The notes beneath the pieces were generated by a model. That model saw nothing but the letters and a program-made list of their open reading frames with translations, was not told the DNA's origin and did no database searches. Shown here piece by piece: positions 30,304 to 39,372 of a stretch of 64,000 nt of DNA (the stretch's first letter is position 1; the number at the start of each line of letters is the position of its first letter). Both the position numbers and the translations under genes were made by a program. This DNA comes from Sphingobacterium siyangense. GTDB lineage: Bacteria; Bacteroidota; Bacteroidia; Sphingobacteriales; Sphingobacteriaceae. The stretch covers positions 124,001 to 188,000 of the forward strand of contig NZ_VLKR01000006.1 of assembly GCF_007830445.1 (NCBI RefSeq), read 5' to 3'.

Positions 30304-30516
30304 TTAATGATATTTTTTAGGCTCCAAAGCCCTTTTGAAATGCGTATAGTCTTCCCCAATAATGCCAAAGACGTAGCGCTGGGTATCAAGGCCTTTAAAG
30401 CCAAAATTCAAAACCAAAGCATCGTGAACATCATGTCTCACAGGTAAAAACAAAAACCTAACAAACTGAAAAACAAGGACACAGGACTTACCTGTCATAA
30501 TTCTAGGGCGAAACAT
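30304..30516 (-). CDS. Small ORF between SusC and its regulator
   Basis: A 70-residue frame in the 434-base gap upstream of SusC. From the internal ATG at 30498 it reads MTGKSCVLVFQFVRFLFLPV, then DVHDALVLNFGFKGLD and EDYTHFKRALEPKKY. Codon use is mixed in a way that looks coding, and the protein has a plausible hydrophobic/polar rhythm. I recognise no family. It may be a real small gene, a remnant of a longer one, or part of the SusC leader. Confidence 0.35.
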   Translation of the reverse strand: MFRPRIMTGKSCVLVFQFVRFLFLPVRHDVHDALVLNFGFKGLDTQRYVFGIIGEDYTHFKRALEPKKYH

Positions 30517-30664
30517 ACGTTTATATTTGGTTATTATTGTTTTATAAAAATGCGGAAATCCTTGTAGCTAGTCCAATCAGAGCGTCTCAATTTTATATCA
30601 AAGCGTATCAGTAAAACTCTTTTTTATCTTTTAATTGACTATTTTTAGTTCAACGTAATCAGTT

Positions 30665-33600
30665 TTGAAAAGAATAACCACCATACTCCTTTTATATATC
30701 TTGCTAGCATGTATTAACGTGCAGGCACAATCGATCTATTTTAAAAATTATCAAACCCACGACGGTCTCTCTAATAGCACAGTCAAATGTATTACACAGG
30801 ATGTTCAGGGTTTTCTATGGTTAGGGACAAGGAATGGCCTCAATCGCTTTGATGGCAATCAATTTAAGATATTTAGACACAATGCTTCAGACTCTACAAG
30901 TATCGGAAGTTCGTCCATTTTAAGTATTCTCACAGACAGTAAAGGAGTGCTATGGGTGGGAACCACACGCGGTACCTATTGTTACGATCCTATTAAAGAA
31001 AATTTTACACCATTCAGGGGTGTACCAATCGGTGAAGTAAATGCCATACACGAATACGCCGGTTTTATCTGGTTACTTTCGAACGGAAAACTTTATCGCT
31101 ATAATTCTTATACAACAGAAATAATTCCATTTGATCAGAACAAAAATACCATTGTAGCGATTACCAGTAGCAAAAAAGGCGGCTTATGGACAACGGACAA
31201 TAACAGTATCATACAACGGTATCAGGTTAATACGAGTAAATTTGTCGAAGTTGACCTTAAAAAAATCGATCGAAAAGCATTGGCAAATACCAAAACCGTT
31301 TACGCCATCAATGATTCTCTGTTAATGGTCGGTACAATCAATTCGGCTTATTTGTTTGATTTCAAAAACGGCCGGTTAAAAAATCTATTTGCAAGTCATT
31401 ACCCCAGTAAAGTCATCCAGGCAAACTGTATTATTCAACAAACGGAGTCAGTATACTGGATTGGAACAGAAACTGGAATATATACCTATGATATTCACAC
31501 GGGTCAGAGCCAACACATTAAAAAAGATCTGCTCAATCCATTTGCCATATCTGACAATGCCGTCCTGAATTTCTATCGGGACCGTGAAGACAACATCTGG
31601 TTTGGAACATTTTTCGGCGGCTTTAACCAATACAGTAACCAATTCGACAATTTCAAAAAGTATCTATCCGGATTCGGAAAATCGGCCCTATCAGGCAATA
31701 TTGTACACGATATCAAAAAAGATCGCTATGGAAATTTCTGGATAGGAACAGAAGATGGCGGCCTGAACAAAATAGATGCTCAAACACAACAGATTCAGCA
31801 TTTCCTTGCCAATGGAAAAAAAGGAAGTATAGCGCATAACAATGTTCATGGCCTGGCAACAATTGGTGACGATCTTTGGGTAGGCTCCACAACACATGGA
31901 CTAGACATTCTCGACGTAAAAACCGGAAAACTAAAAAAACACTATGATCGTATCGGCAAAGGCCCCTTACAAAGCAGCTTTGCCGTATGCCTCTATAAGT
32001 CTAAAGACAACAGCATGTTTGTCGGGACAGACCGCGCACTATACCGCTACAACAAAAATAGCGACAGTTTTGACCTCCTTCCAATTACCGCATGGATACA
32101 AGGCATTTATGAAGATCAATATGGTATACTCTGGATCAACACCTACGGTAGCGGGGTCTACCAATATAACCGCAGTTCGGGAGAAATTCAGCATCTGTTA
32201 TCCGAACAAGGTAAACAAAATACACTCGTCAATAATTACGTCAACGGTCTATTTGAAGACAGCAAAAATAACTTGTGGTTTTGCACCGAAAGCGGCCTCT
32301 CAAAATACCGTCGTGATGGGCACTTCACCAATTATCTGACCGAATCCGGTTTACCTTCCAATCAGGTATTCAAGGTCCTGGAAGATGACAACAGGAGCAT
32401 CTGGATATCTACCGGTGGTGGACTGGTCAGACTGGACGAAGGTGTCCCGCGTAGGGTCATCTATACATCGAGAGACGGGCTTCCCGCAGATCAGTTTAAT
32501 TATAATTCGGCTTATAAAGATAGCGACGGGACTTTATATTTCGGGACTATCAAAGGGATGGTAAGCTTCAACCCGACAAAATCCATTAAGAACAGCTTTA
32601 TTCCACCTATGTTCATCAGCGGCATTCAGATTAACAATGTGAGCGTACCGGTTCGTGAAAATGGCATACTGAAAGAATCCATCTCCCTATCAGAAGAGAT
32701 CCGACTGACCTACGACAATTCCAATATTAGCTTCAATATCGCCGCCTTGAGCTTTGTTTCCCCAAAGAGCAATCCTTATCGTTATATCATGGAAGGTTAC
32801 GATAAAGACTGGACCGATATTACAGGCAATCAAAAAATCTATTACAATAAACTTCCTCCGGGCACTTATACGTTTAAGTTCAGAGGTGCAAATAACAACA
32901 GCGTCTGGAATCCGGATGAAAAAAAACTGCTCATCATCATTTCGCCACCCTGGTGGCAGTCAGGTTGGGCATACTTACTTTATTTTTTGAGCTTCGGCAC
33001 CATTGCATTGCTCGTATTACGGTATTACTTTCTCCTTATAAAGGCCAACAACGCCCAAAAGATGGATAGTTATGAACGAAAAAAAGAACAGGAAATATAT
33101 AACCTCAAGCTGGAATTCTTCACCAACCTGGCCCACGAAATTCGTACGCCACTCACGCTGATCAAAATGCCCCTTGAGAAAATAATCAATAACCATAAAT
33201 TTACCGATCGCGACACAGCCAAAGACCTTGCGCTGATTGAAAAAAACACGGCACGATTAATTCGCCTCACCAACCAATTACTTGATTTTAGAAAAGCAGA
33301 AACCAACAATATGAGCCTTATTTTTACTAAAACGGATATTAATGCCCTCCTATCCGAAGTATTTCACGATTTAAATTATCTCGCAAAAGATAAACAGCTG
33401 CACTATGACCTCAGTCTCCCGCGTATCAGTCTCACGGCTTATGTGGATGAGGAAGCCCTTCGAAAAATCTTTACCAACCTGATTCACAACGCCATCAAAT
33501 ATGCGGATCAAGAAGTCTATGTCAAACTCCTCCCTTTTAATAGCGATGACATTATGTTCAATATCGAGTTTAAGAATGATGGTGAGCTCATTCCTTTTGA

Positions 33601-34621
33601 GAAAAGAGAAAAAATATTTGAACCATTTTATCGCTTAAATGAATCCGATAAAGATACGGGGACGGGAATTGGTCTTCCTTTATCCCGCTCCTTGGTCGAA
33701 TTGCACCAAGGAAACTTATCCCTTGTACATCTGGAGGAAAACCGCAATATATTCCTGCTATCGATCCCAATTTTTCAGGAACAATCGCTCGACATCAAAT
33801 CTTTTCAGGAAGATAATGACGATCATGTATTGCATGATAGATCCGATGAACAGGAGGAAGAAAAGCCGGTGATTCTACTCGTCGAGGACAATAAAGAAAT
33901 ATTGGCCTACCTCAATAAAGAATTGAAAACCAGCTACACTGTTCTACGGGCAGGGAATGGTGCCGAGGCCCTTGAAATATTAGACCAAGAGAATGTACAA
34001 CTTGTACTAACAGATATTATGATGCCCATTATGGATGGTCTAGCGCTATGCAAACGCATCAAAACAGATATTCTGTATAGCCATATTCCCGTTATTTTTC
34101 TAACGGCAAAAAATGCGCTGGATTCAAAAATTCAGGGATTAAAAAATGGTGCCGATGCCTATATCGAAAAACCTTTTTCGCTTGAATTCCTCATGGTACA
34201 GATACGCAACATCCTCAAAAACCGTAAAATTATCAAGAATTACCTGACCAATTCTTCCAATTCCAACTTAATGGATATTAACGTTTCAGCACCCGACAAA
34301 GATTTTATCAGTCAGCTGAATACGGTTATTTATGAGAATATTTCAACGATAGATCTCAATGTGGATGAACTCGCCAAATTGATGCATATGAGCCGTCCAA
34401 CACTTTACCGTAAAATCAAAGGACTCTCCGACCTCACACCCAATGAATTGATCAATATTTCACGGTTGAAAAAGGCGGCAGAACTACTCACCCAAAAAGA
34501 ATATAACATCACCCAGGTATCAACGATGGTCGGTTATACCGTACAATCCAATTTTTCAAGGGACTTTCATAAGCACTATGGCATGTCGCCAAGCAGCTAT
34601 ATTCTTGAAAACAGCAAGTGA
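30665..34621 (+). CDS. Hybrid two-component system sensor-regulator (HTCS)
   Basis: One 1318-residue chain joins sensor and regulator. Order: signal peptide (1-22, ending VQAQS); fourteen or so beta-propeller repeats of the Reg_prop type (e.g. FLWLGTRNGLNRF, NFWIGTEDGGLNKI) to ~residue 640; a Y_Y_Y domain; a membrane helix (~770-790, WAYLLYFLSFGTIALLVL); a HisKA block FFTNLAHEIRTPLTLI; an ATPase with GTGIGLPLSRSLVELHQG; a receiver with LLVEDN, the phospho-acceptor Asp in VLTDIMMPIMDG and the Lys in IEKPF; and an AraC-type DNA-binding domain. Start is TTG at 30665; no in-frame ATG exists nearby. It senses glycan in the periplasm and likely activates the divergent SusCD. Confidence 0.95.
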   Translation: MKRITTILLLYILLACINVQAQSIYFKNYQTHDGLSNSTVKCITQDVQGFLWLGTRNGLNRFDGNQFKIFRHNASDSTSIGSSSILSILTDSKGVLWVGTTRGTYCYDPIKENFTPFRGVPIGEVNAIHEYAGFIWLLSNGKLYRYNSYTTEIIPFDQNKNTIVAITSSKKGGLWTTDNNSIIQRYQVNTSKFVEVDLKKIDRKALANTKTVYAINDSLLMVGTINSAYLFDFKNGRLKNLFASHYPSKVIQANCIIQQTESVYWIGTETGIYTYDIHTGQSQHIKKDLLNPFAISDNAVLNFYRDREDNIWFGTFFGGFNQYSNQFDNFKKYLSGFGKSALSGNIVHDIKKDRYGNFWIGTEDGGLNKIDAQTQQIQHFLANGKKGSIAHNNVHGLATIGDDLWVGSTTHGLDILDVKTGKLKKHYDRIGKGPLQSSFAVCLYKSKDNSMFVGTDRALYRYNKNSDSFDLLPITAWIQGIYEDQYGILWINTYGSGVYQYNRSSGEIQHLLSEQGKQNTLVNNYVNGLFEDSKNNLWFCTESGLSKYRRDGHFTNYLTESGLPSNQVFKVLEDDNRSIWISTGGGLVRLDEGVPRRVIYTSRDGLPADQFNYNSAYKDSDGTLYFGTIKGMVSFNPTKSIKNSFIPPMFISGIQINNVSVPVRENGILKESISLSEEIRLTYDNSNISFNIAALSFVSPKSNPYRYIMEGYDKDWTDITGNQKIYYNKLPPGTYTFKFRGANNNSVWNPDEKKLLIIISPPWWQSGWAYLLYFLSFGTIALLVLRYYFLLIKANNAQKMDSYERKKEQEIYNLKLEFFTNLAHEIRTPLTLIKMPLEKIINNHKFTDRDTAKDLALIEKNTARLIRLTNQLLDFRKAETNNMSLIFTKTDINALLSEVFHDLNYLAKDKQLHYDLSLPRISLTAYVDEEALRKIFTNLIHNAIKYADQEVYVKLLPFNSDDIMFNIEFKNDGELIPFEKREKIFEPFYRLNESDKDTGTGIGLPLSRSLVELHQGNLSLVHLEENRNIFLLSIPIFQEQSLDIKSFQEDNDDHVLHDRSDEQEEEKPVILLVEDNKEILAYLNKELKTSYTVLRAGNGAEALEILDQENVQLVLTDIMMPIMDGLALCKRIKTDILYSHIPVIFLTAKNALDSKIQGLKNGADAYIEKPFSLEFLMVQIRNILKNRKIIKNYLTNSSNSNLMDINVSAPDKDFISQLNTVIYENISTIDLNVDELAKLMHMSRPTLYRKIKGLSDLTPNELINISRLKKAAELLTQKEYNITQVSTMVGYTVQSNFSRDFHKHYGMSPSSYILENSK

Positions 34622-34801
34622 TGAACACCAGTTCTAGTACCAGGAAGAATATTATTCCAATGGCGTAAAAACTGTTCCCGAGATGCCAAAAGAATATCGG
34701 CACTTGATAAAGAAAGAAACCGTCCCTAGGTAAAGAAAGAATCGGGGACAAATACAAGGAGCTCGAAAATCTTATTGAAAGACGCTAGCGAAGAAAAAAA
34801 A
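34622..34801. other. Spacer downstream of HTCS, no gene
   Basis: This 180-base spacer contains short similar words (AAAGAAAGAA with neighbouring GTCCC/GGGAC) near 34715-34750, suggesting a degraded repeat. No coding potential or further structure is visible. Confidence 0.4.
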
Positions 34802-34833
34802 CGTAGACGTAGAAGGTTTAGCCTACGTCTACG
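34802..34833. terminator. Bidirectional terminator between HTCS and MFS genes
   Basis: CGTAGACGTAG (34802-34812) pairs perfectly with CTACGTCTACG (34823-34833), loop of ten bases. It lies between convergent genes (HTCS ends 34621, MFS ends 34848). On the plus side it is preceded by an A-run, so the minus-strand reading has a following T-run. Confidence 0.7.
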
Positions 34834-34847
34834 ATAATGGCATGAAC

Positions 34848-36173
34848 TTAATTCTTACGCTTTGGAACAAAGAATGCCGCCAGTAACATAAATATGCCGG
34901 CCAATAGCAAGCCATAAATGGATTGGCCATGAAAAAAATATTTGATGATCATGCCACCAAAAAATCCACATACAATCTGAGGTAGGGTAATGAAAAAATT
35001 AAATAGCCCCATATAGACCCCCATTTTACCCGTAGGTAAATGATCGCTCAAAATTGCATAGGGCATTGCCAAAATGCTTCCCCAAGCGATACCAATACCG
35101 ATCATAGGAAGAATCAGTAGATTGGCATCTTTGATCAGAAATAATGAAATTAACGAAAGCCCACCAATGGAAAGCCCAAGAGCATGCGTTTTTCCACGCC
35201 CAAAATGTTTAGCTATCCGCGGAATAAACAAGGCATACAAGGCCGAGACTCCATTGTAAATACCAAAAAGCACACCTACCCAATTGGCAGCCTCCATATA
35301 GAGATCCTGCCGATTTCCTTCCCGCAGGTAAAAAACCGAATCAGCAATAGCTGGAGTGGTATACACCCACATCATAAAAAGGGCAAACCAGGAGAAAAAC
35401 TGAACCCAGCCCAACTTGCGCATGATCAATGGCATCTTACCGATATCGCTAAAGATAGAACGCAAGCCAAACTTTGGTGCCGCATCCTGTTCAATAGCAA
35501 CCGTATCCGAAAAAGTCTGAAGTTCTGTAGGTGAGTACTCTTTTGTTTTGAACACAGACCATAACACCGTTAGAAGCAGGACAAAACCGCCTACATAAAA
35601 GGAGTAGATAACATTGCTCGGTACCTGCCCGGCTTCAGAAGTACCTGCTACATGAAAATACTTCGTCAACATAAAGGGAAGTAGCGAGCCAAGGACAGCG
35701 CCAATCCCGATTAAAAACGTCTGTACCGAGAAGCCCAAACTCCGCTGACTGCTCGGCAGATTATCACCGATCAGCGCTCGAAAGGGCTCCATGGTCACAT
35801 TGATGGAAGCATCCATAAACATCAATAAGCCAGCACCGATCCAAAGTGGCGCCAATAATGTTGTCAATAATGCCGCATTGGGCATTAAAAATAAAGTCAG
35901 GGTAGTTAACAGTGCCCCCACCAAAATATAAGGTCGACGCCGGCCTAGTCTATTCCAGGTTCGATCGCTATAATGACCTATAATTGGCTGTACAATCATC
36001 CCCGTGATCGGAGCAGCAAGCCAAAAAAGTGAAAGATGTTCCACATCAGCACCAAATGTCTGGAGAATACGGGAGGCGTTGCCATTTTGCAGAGCAAAAC
36101 CCATTTGTATCCCCAGAAATCCAAAACTCATATTGATGACCTGGCTAATGCTTAATTCAGGTTTATTTCCCAT
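34848..36173 (-). CDS. MFS maltose transporter (inner membrane)
   Basis: A 441-residue protein with twelve predicted membrane helices. Motifs match the sugar-porter-like family found in Bacteroidota maltodextrin loci: QMGFALQNGNASRILQTFG at the N-terminus, PITGMIVQPIIGHYSDRTWNRLGRRRPY (MFS motif A region between helices 2 and 3), and HFGRGKTHALGL in the second half. It brings maltose and short maltodextrins from periplasm to cytoplasm, where the adjacent GH65 phosphorylase acts. Start ATG at 36173, 100 bases after the GH65 stop, with a hairpin in between; it may be partly uncoupled from the upstream operon. Confidence 0.9.
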   Translation of the reverse strand: MGNKPELSISQVINMSFGFLGIQMGFALQNGNASRILQTFGADVEHLSLFWLAAPITGMIVQPIIGHYSDRTWNRLGRRRPYILVGALLTTLTLFLMPNAALLTTLLAPLWIGAGLLMFMDASINVTMEPFRALIGDNLPSSQRSLGFSVQTFLIGIGAVLGSLLPFMLTKYFHVAGTSEAGQVPSNVIYSFYVGGFVLLLTVLWSVFKTKEYSPTELQTFSDTVAIEQDAAPKFGLRSIFSDIGKMPLIMRKLGWVQFFSWFALFMMWVYTTPAIADSVFYLREGNRQDLYMEAANWVGVLFGIYNGVSALYALFIPRIAKHFGRGKTHALGLSIGGLSLISLFLIKDANLLILPMIGIGIAWGSILAMPYAILSDHLPTGKMGVYMGLFNFFITLPQIVCGFFGGMIIKYFFHGQSIYGLLLAGIFMLLAAFFVPKRKN

Positions 36174-36226
36174 AATAGGCTATCAAAATTTAAGACAAAA
36201 TACAATTTAATTACCATTTAACCGTT

Positions 36227-36266
36227 ATTTTCAGCAGCATAAGATAGGTTCTTTCACTGCTGAAAA
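36227..36266 (-). terminator. Hairpin between GH65 and MFS genes
   Basis: TTTTCAGCAG (36227-36236) and CTGCTGAAAA (36257-36266) form a ten-pair stem with a 20-base loop just after the GH65 stop. On the minus strand it is followed by AATAACGG rather than a T-run, so it is more likely an attenuator or mRNA-stabilising stem than a full terminator. Confidence 0.45.
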
Positions 36267-36273
36267 CTGGGGT

Positions 36274-38583
36274 TTATCTCAGCTGAAATACCTGTTTTTT
36301 GCTTTGCCCAGGAAGCACGAAAGCTTCGGTTACCGTCTGGATATGGACTGCAGTATCACTGACATTTTCGATCGTATAGCCATCGGCATCTACTGCAATC
36401 AGTAAAGTCGCTCCACGAAATAACACCCGGAATTTATAGCCTTCCCATTCTTTGGGCAACATCGGATCTAAATACAATTGTCCTTCCTTAATCCGCATTC
36501 CTGCAAAGCCCTCCACGATTGTCATCCAGGTACCCGCCATCGATGTAATATGTAAACCGTCTTCGGTATCGTTATTGTAATCATCCAGATCCAAACGCGA
36601 GGTGCGCAGATAGAATTCATACGCTTTTTCCGGCTTGTTCAATTTAGCCGCCAATATCGCATGTACGCAGGGAGAGAGTGAACTTTCATGCACCGTAAAA
36701 GGCTCATAGAATTCATAATGTCGAGCTAGGGTGTCCAGGTCAAATTGATCCTCAAGGAAGTAAAAACCTTGCAATACATCGGCCTGTTTGATATAACAGG
36801 AACGCAGAATCCTATCCCAACTCCAATGCTGGTTAATAGGGCGTTGAGAGGGATCAAGTTCTGCCACTGGAATCAGCTCTTTATCCAAAAAGCCATCTTG
36901 CTGCAAATACACATTGCGTTGCGCATCAAACGGATAATACATGTTATCGACAATGTGCTGCCATTTTTGTTGTTCTTCCGATGCTACGGCCAGCTTCCTT
37001 TTCAATACGTCAGCATTACCGTCGCTCAGCTGCACCAACTTTTTTAAACAGTCCAGTGTATATTGAAGGCACCACGAAGCAATACGATTGGTATACCAGT
37101 TATTGTTTACGTTGTTTTCATACTCGTTTGGTCCCGTCACGCCCAACATAACATATTGCTTGCGATCGGCACTCCAATTGACACGCTGTGCCCAGAAACG
37201 GCTTATTGCAACCAAAACCTCCAATCCATGTGACCAGATATAATCCTGATCTCCGGTGTAACGGACATAGTTATAGATTGCAAATGCTATGGCTCCATTG
37301 CGATGAATCTCCTCAAATGTTATCTCCCATTCATTATGGCATTCCTCACCATTGATCGTAACCATGGGATAGAGTGCAGCGCCCCGATTAAAGCCGAGTT
37401 TAGCGGCATTTTCGATTGCCTTTTCCAATTGCTGATGACGATAAATCAACAAATTACGGGCAATCTTTGGTGACTGTGTTGCCAGGTAAAATGGAATACA
37501 ATATGCTTCGGTATCCCAATACGTGACACCACCATATTTTTCACCTGTAAAACCTTTAGGGCCAATATTGAGGCGCTCATCTTCGCCGGTATAAGTCTGG
37601 TTAAGCTGGAAAATATTGTAGCGTATTGCCTGCTGTGCTGCGACATCACCACTAATTTCAATATCACTTTCTGCCCAGATCGCTTGCCAGGCTGCTGCCT
37701 GTTGAGCCTTTAACTGCTCATAACTCAGCCCATTCAATTGGTGTAGATTAACCGAAGCAGCTTCTTTTAGCTGAGCTTGCAGGTGATTCTGCGAGGTGAC
37801 AATGGCAACGCGCTTCTCAACACGACAAATTTGAGATTCAGCAAGATCTGTCTGATAGATCTCTGTCATACAGCCCGGACTTGCGACGGTATCGTGCACT
37901 TCCACGACCGCTGTTCGACCTGCTACACTCGTTTTAAGCATGGCATAGACCTCAAAACCCGTTTTCTTGGTGCGCGCTACCACAAAGGTACTTTCACCAT
38001 CCCTACCCTGCGCTGTACTTTCCCAAAATTGCTCGTCATAGTTACTATCACGGTTAACGACTTCAGCATTTAACTGCGACCTGATCTCCAATGTAATTGG
38101 ACCAGAAAGCGCCTGGATGTTGTACTGCAATGAAGCTGTTTCGGAAGCAAACAGATGATACATCCGGCTTGCTTCTACCTTAAGCTGTGCTCCGTCTGGC
38201 ATTTCCACGACAAAACTGCGGTACAAAACGCCATGCTGCATATCCAGTCGGCGCTCAAAAGATTTGACCGTAACTTTGTTCAGATCCAGCACCTGCCCAT
38301 TGACCAGAATATCCAGGCCTATCCAATCGATGGAATTGATGACCTTGGCAAAATATTCCGGATACCCATTTTTCCACCAGCCTACACGTGTTTTGTCCGG
38401 ATAATAAATACCGGCCAAATACGACCCTTGCAAAGATTTCCCGCTGAATTGTTCTTCAAAATTAGCCCTCTGCCCCATCCGACCATTACCAATAGCGAAG
38501 ATACTTTCCGAAAATTCATTATGTTCGGGGCGAAATGTATCTTCGATAATTTGCCAAGGGTTATGTTTGATATATGTTTTCAT
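36274..38583 (-). CDS. mapA: Maltose phosphorylase, GH65 family
   Basis: A 769-residue cytoplasmic enzyme without a signal peptide, the usual length for GH65. The N-terminal beta domain begins KHNPWQIIEDTFRPEHNEFSE. The (alpha/alpha)6 barrel contains YWDTEAYCIPFYLATQ and the general acid Glu in GVTGPNEYENNVNNN. The inverting reaction cleaves maltose with phosphate into beta-glucose-1-phosphate and glucose. GH65 also includes trehalose and kojibiose phosphorylases, but the neighbouring beta-phosphoglucomutase, maltose transporter and amylases favour maltose. It follows beta-phosphoglucomutase by 108 bases in the same direction. Confidence 0.9.
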   Translation of the reverse strand: MKTYIKHNPWQIIEDTFRPEHNEFSESIFAIGNGRMGQRANFEEQFSGKSLQGSYLAGIYYPDKTRVGWWKNGYPEYFAKVINSIDWIGLDILVNGQVLDLNKVTVKSFERRLDMQHGVLYRSFVVEMPDGAQLKVEASRMYHLFASETASLQYNIQALSGPITLEIRSQLNAEVVNRDSNYDEQFWESTAQGRDGESTFVVARTKKTGFEVYAMLKTSVAGRTAVVEVHDTVASPGCMTEIYQTDLAESQICRVEKRVAIVTSQNHLQAQLKEAASVNLHQLNGLSYEQLKAQQAAAWQAIWAESDIEISGDVAAQQAIRYNIFQLNQTYTGEDERLNIGPKGFTGEKYGGVTYWDTEAYCIPFYLATQSPKIARNLLIYRHQQLEKAIENAAKLGFNRGAALYPMVTINGEECHNEWEITFEEIHRNGAIAFAIYNYVRYTGDQDYIWSHGLEVLVAISRFWAQRVNWSADRKQYVMLGVTGPNEYENNVNNNWYTNRIASWCLQYTLDCLKKLVQLSDGNADVLKRKLAVASEEQQKWQHIVDNMYYPFDAQRNVYLQQDGFLDKELIPVAELDPSQRPINQHWSWDRILRSCYIKQADVLQGFYFLEDQFDLDTLARHYEFYEPFTVHESSLSPCVHAILAAKLNKPEKAYEFYLRTSRLDLDDYNNDTEDGLHITSMAGTWMTIVEGFAGMRIKEGQLYLDPMLPKEWEGYKFRVLFRGATLLIAVDADGYTIENVSDTAVHIQTVTEAFVLPGQSKKQVFQLR

Positions 38584-38691
38584 CTTTTTATTTTTTTCAC
38601 CGCATGCTCGGAATCGAAGGCAAATAAATGATTGCCCTATTTACCGATACCATCTACAGCATGCTTTCCGCTATTGAATTTCTCCTAAATT

Positions 38692-39339
38692 TTAAAATTT
38701 ATCGACTAAGGTCCCTAAATCTGCCACGACCAAATCCGCTCCCCTGAGATGTTCTTCCAGGCCTATACCTATTACCTGCATACCGGCTGCCCGTGCTGCA
38801 TCTATTCCAGCCTGTGCATCTTCCAGCACCAGGCAGTGGGCCGGCGCAATCTCCAGCACCTCGGCCCCCTTAAGGAAAACTTCCGGGTTGGGTTTAGAAA
38901 GCTGCACTACATTCCCATCGATCAGCGCATCGAAATAGGTTTTAATTCCGGTTTTTTCAAGGATACCCATTGCATTCTTGCTGGCCGAACCAAGTCCAAT
39001 CTTAATTCCTTTTTGCTGTAGTTTTTTCAAAAGTTCCAAACTACCCGAAAGCAAGTGGTCAGGACTCAGCTGTTCAATCAACTCCAGGTACCATTGGTTT
39101 TTAAGCACCAGTAAATCCGCTTTTTCAGCTTCGGACTTTTCCACCCCGGCCCATTTTAAAATAAGCTCCAGGGATTCGATCCGGCTGACACCTTTCAGCT
39201 GCTCATTGTCAACAATGGAAAACGAATAGCCCAAGTCTTCGGCCAATCTATGCCAAGCTTGAAAATGGTAGATTGCCGTATCCACCAACACACCGTCCAA
39301 ATCAAATATTACGGCTTTTACAGTAGTATAATTAATCAT
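38692..39339 (-). CDS. pgmB: Beta-phosphoglucomutase (HAD superfamily)
   Basis: A 215-residue HAD enzyme. The nucleophile motif FDLDGVLVDT, the cap, the phosphate-binding GLGSASKN region, the Lys in SKPNPEVFLKG and the acidic motif LVLEDAQAGIDAARAAGM are all present. It converts beta-glucose-1-phosphate, the product of maltose phosphorylase, into glucose-6-phosphate for glycolysis. The two genes are adjacent, a recognised pairing in maltodextrin loci. No transit or signal peptide; cytoplasmic. Confidence 0.92.
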   Translation of the reverse strand: MINYTTVKAVIFDLDGVLVDTAIYHFQAWHRLAEDLGYSFSIVDNEQLKGVSRIESLELILKWAGVEKSEAEKADLLVLKNQWYLELIEQLSPDHLLSGSLELLKKLQQKGIKIGLGSASKNAMGILEKTGIKTYFDALIDGNVVQLSKPNPEVFLKGAEVLEIAPAHCLVLEDAQAGIDAARAAGMQVIGIGLEEHLRGADLVVADLGTLVDKF

Positions 39340-39372
39340 TGAAAAATGAATTCTATAGAATTTTAAATTGTA

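Noticed and set aside
33588..33872. Short frames opposite and within the regulator gene.
   Set aside because: They lie fully inside the conserved kinase region and are shadows.
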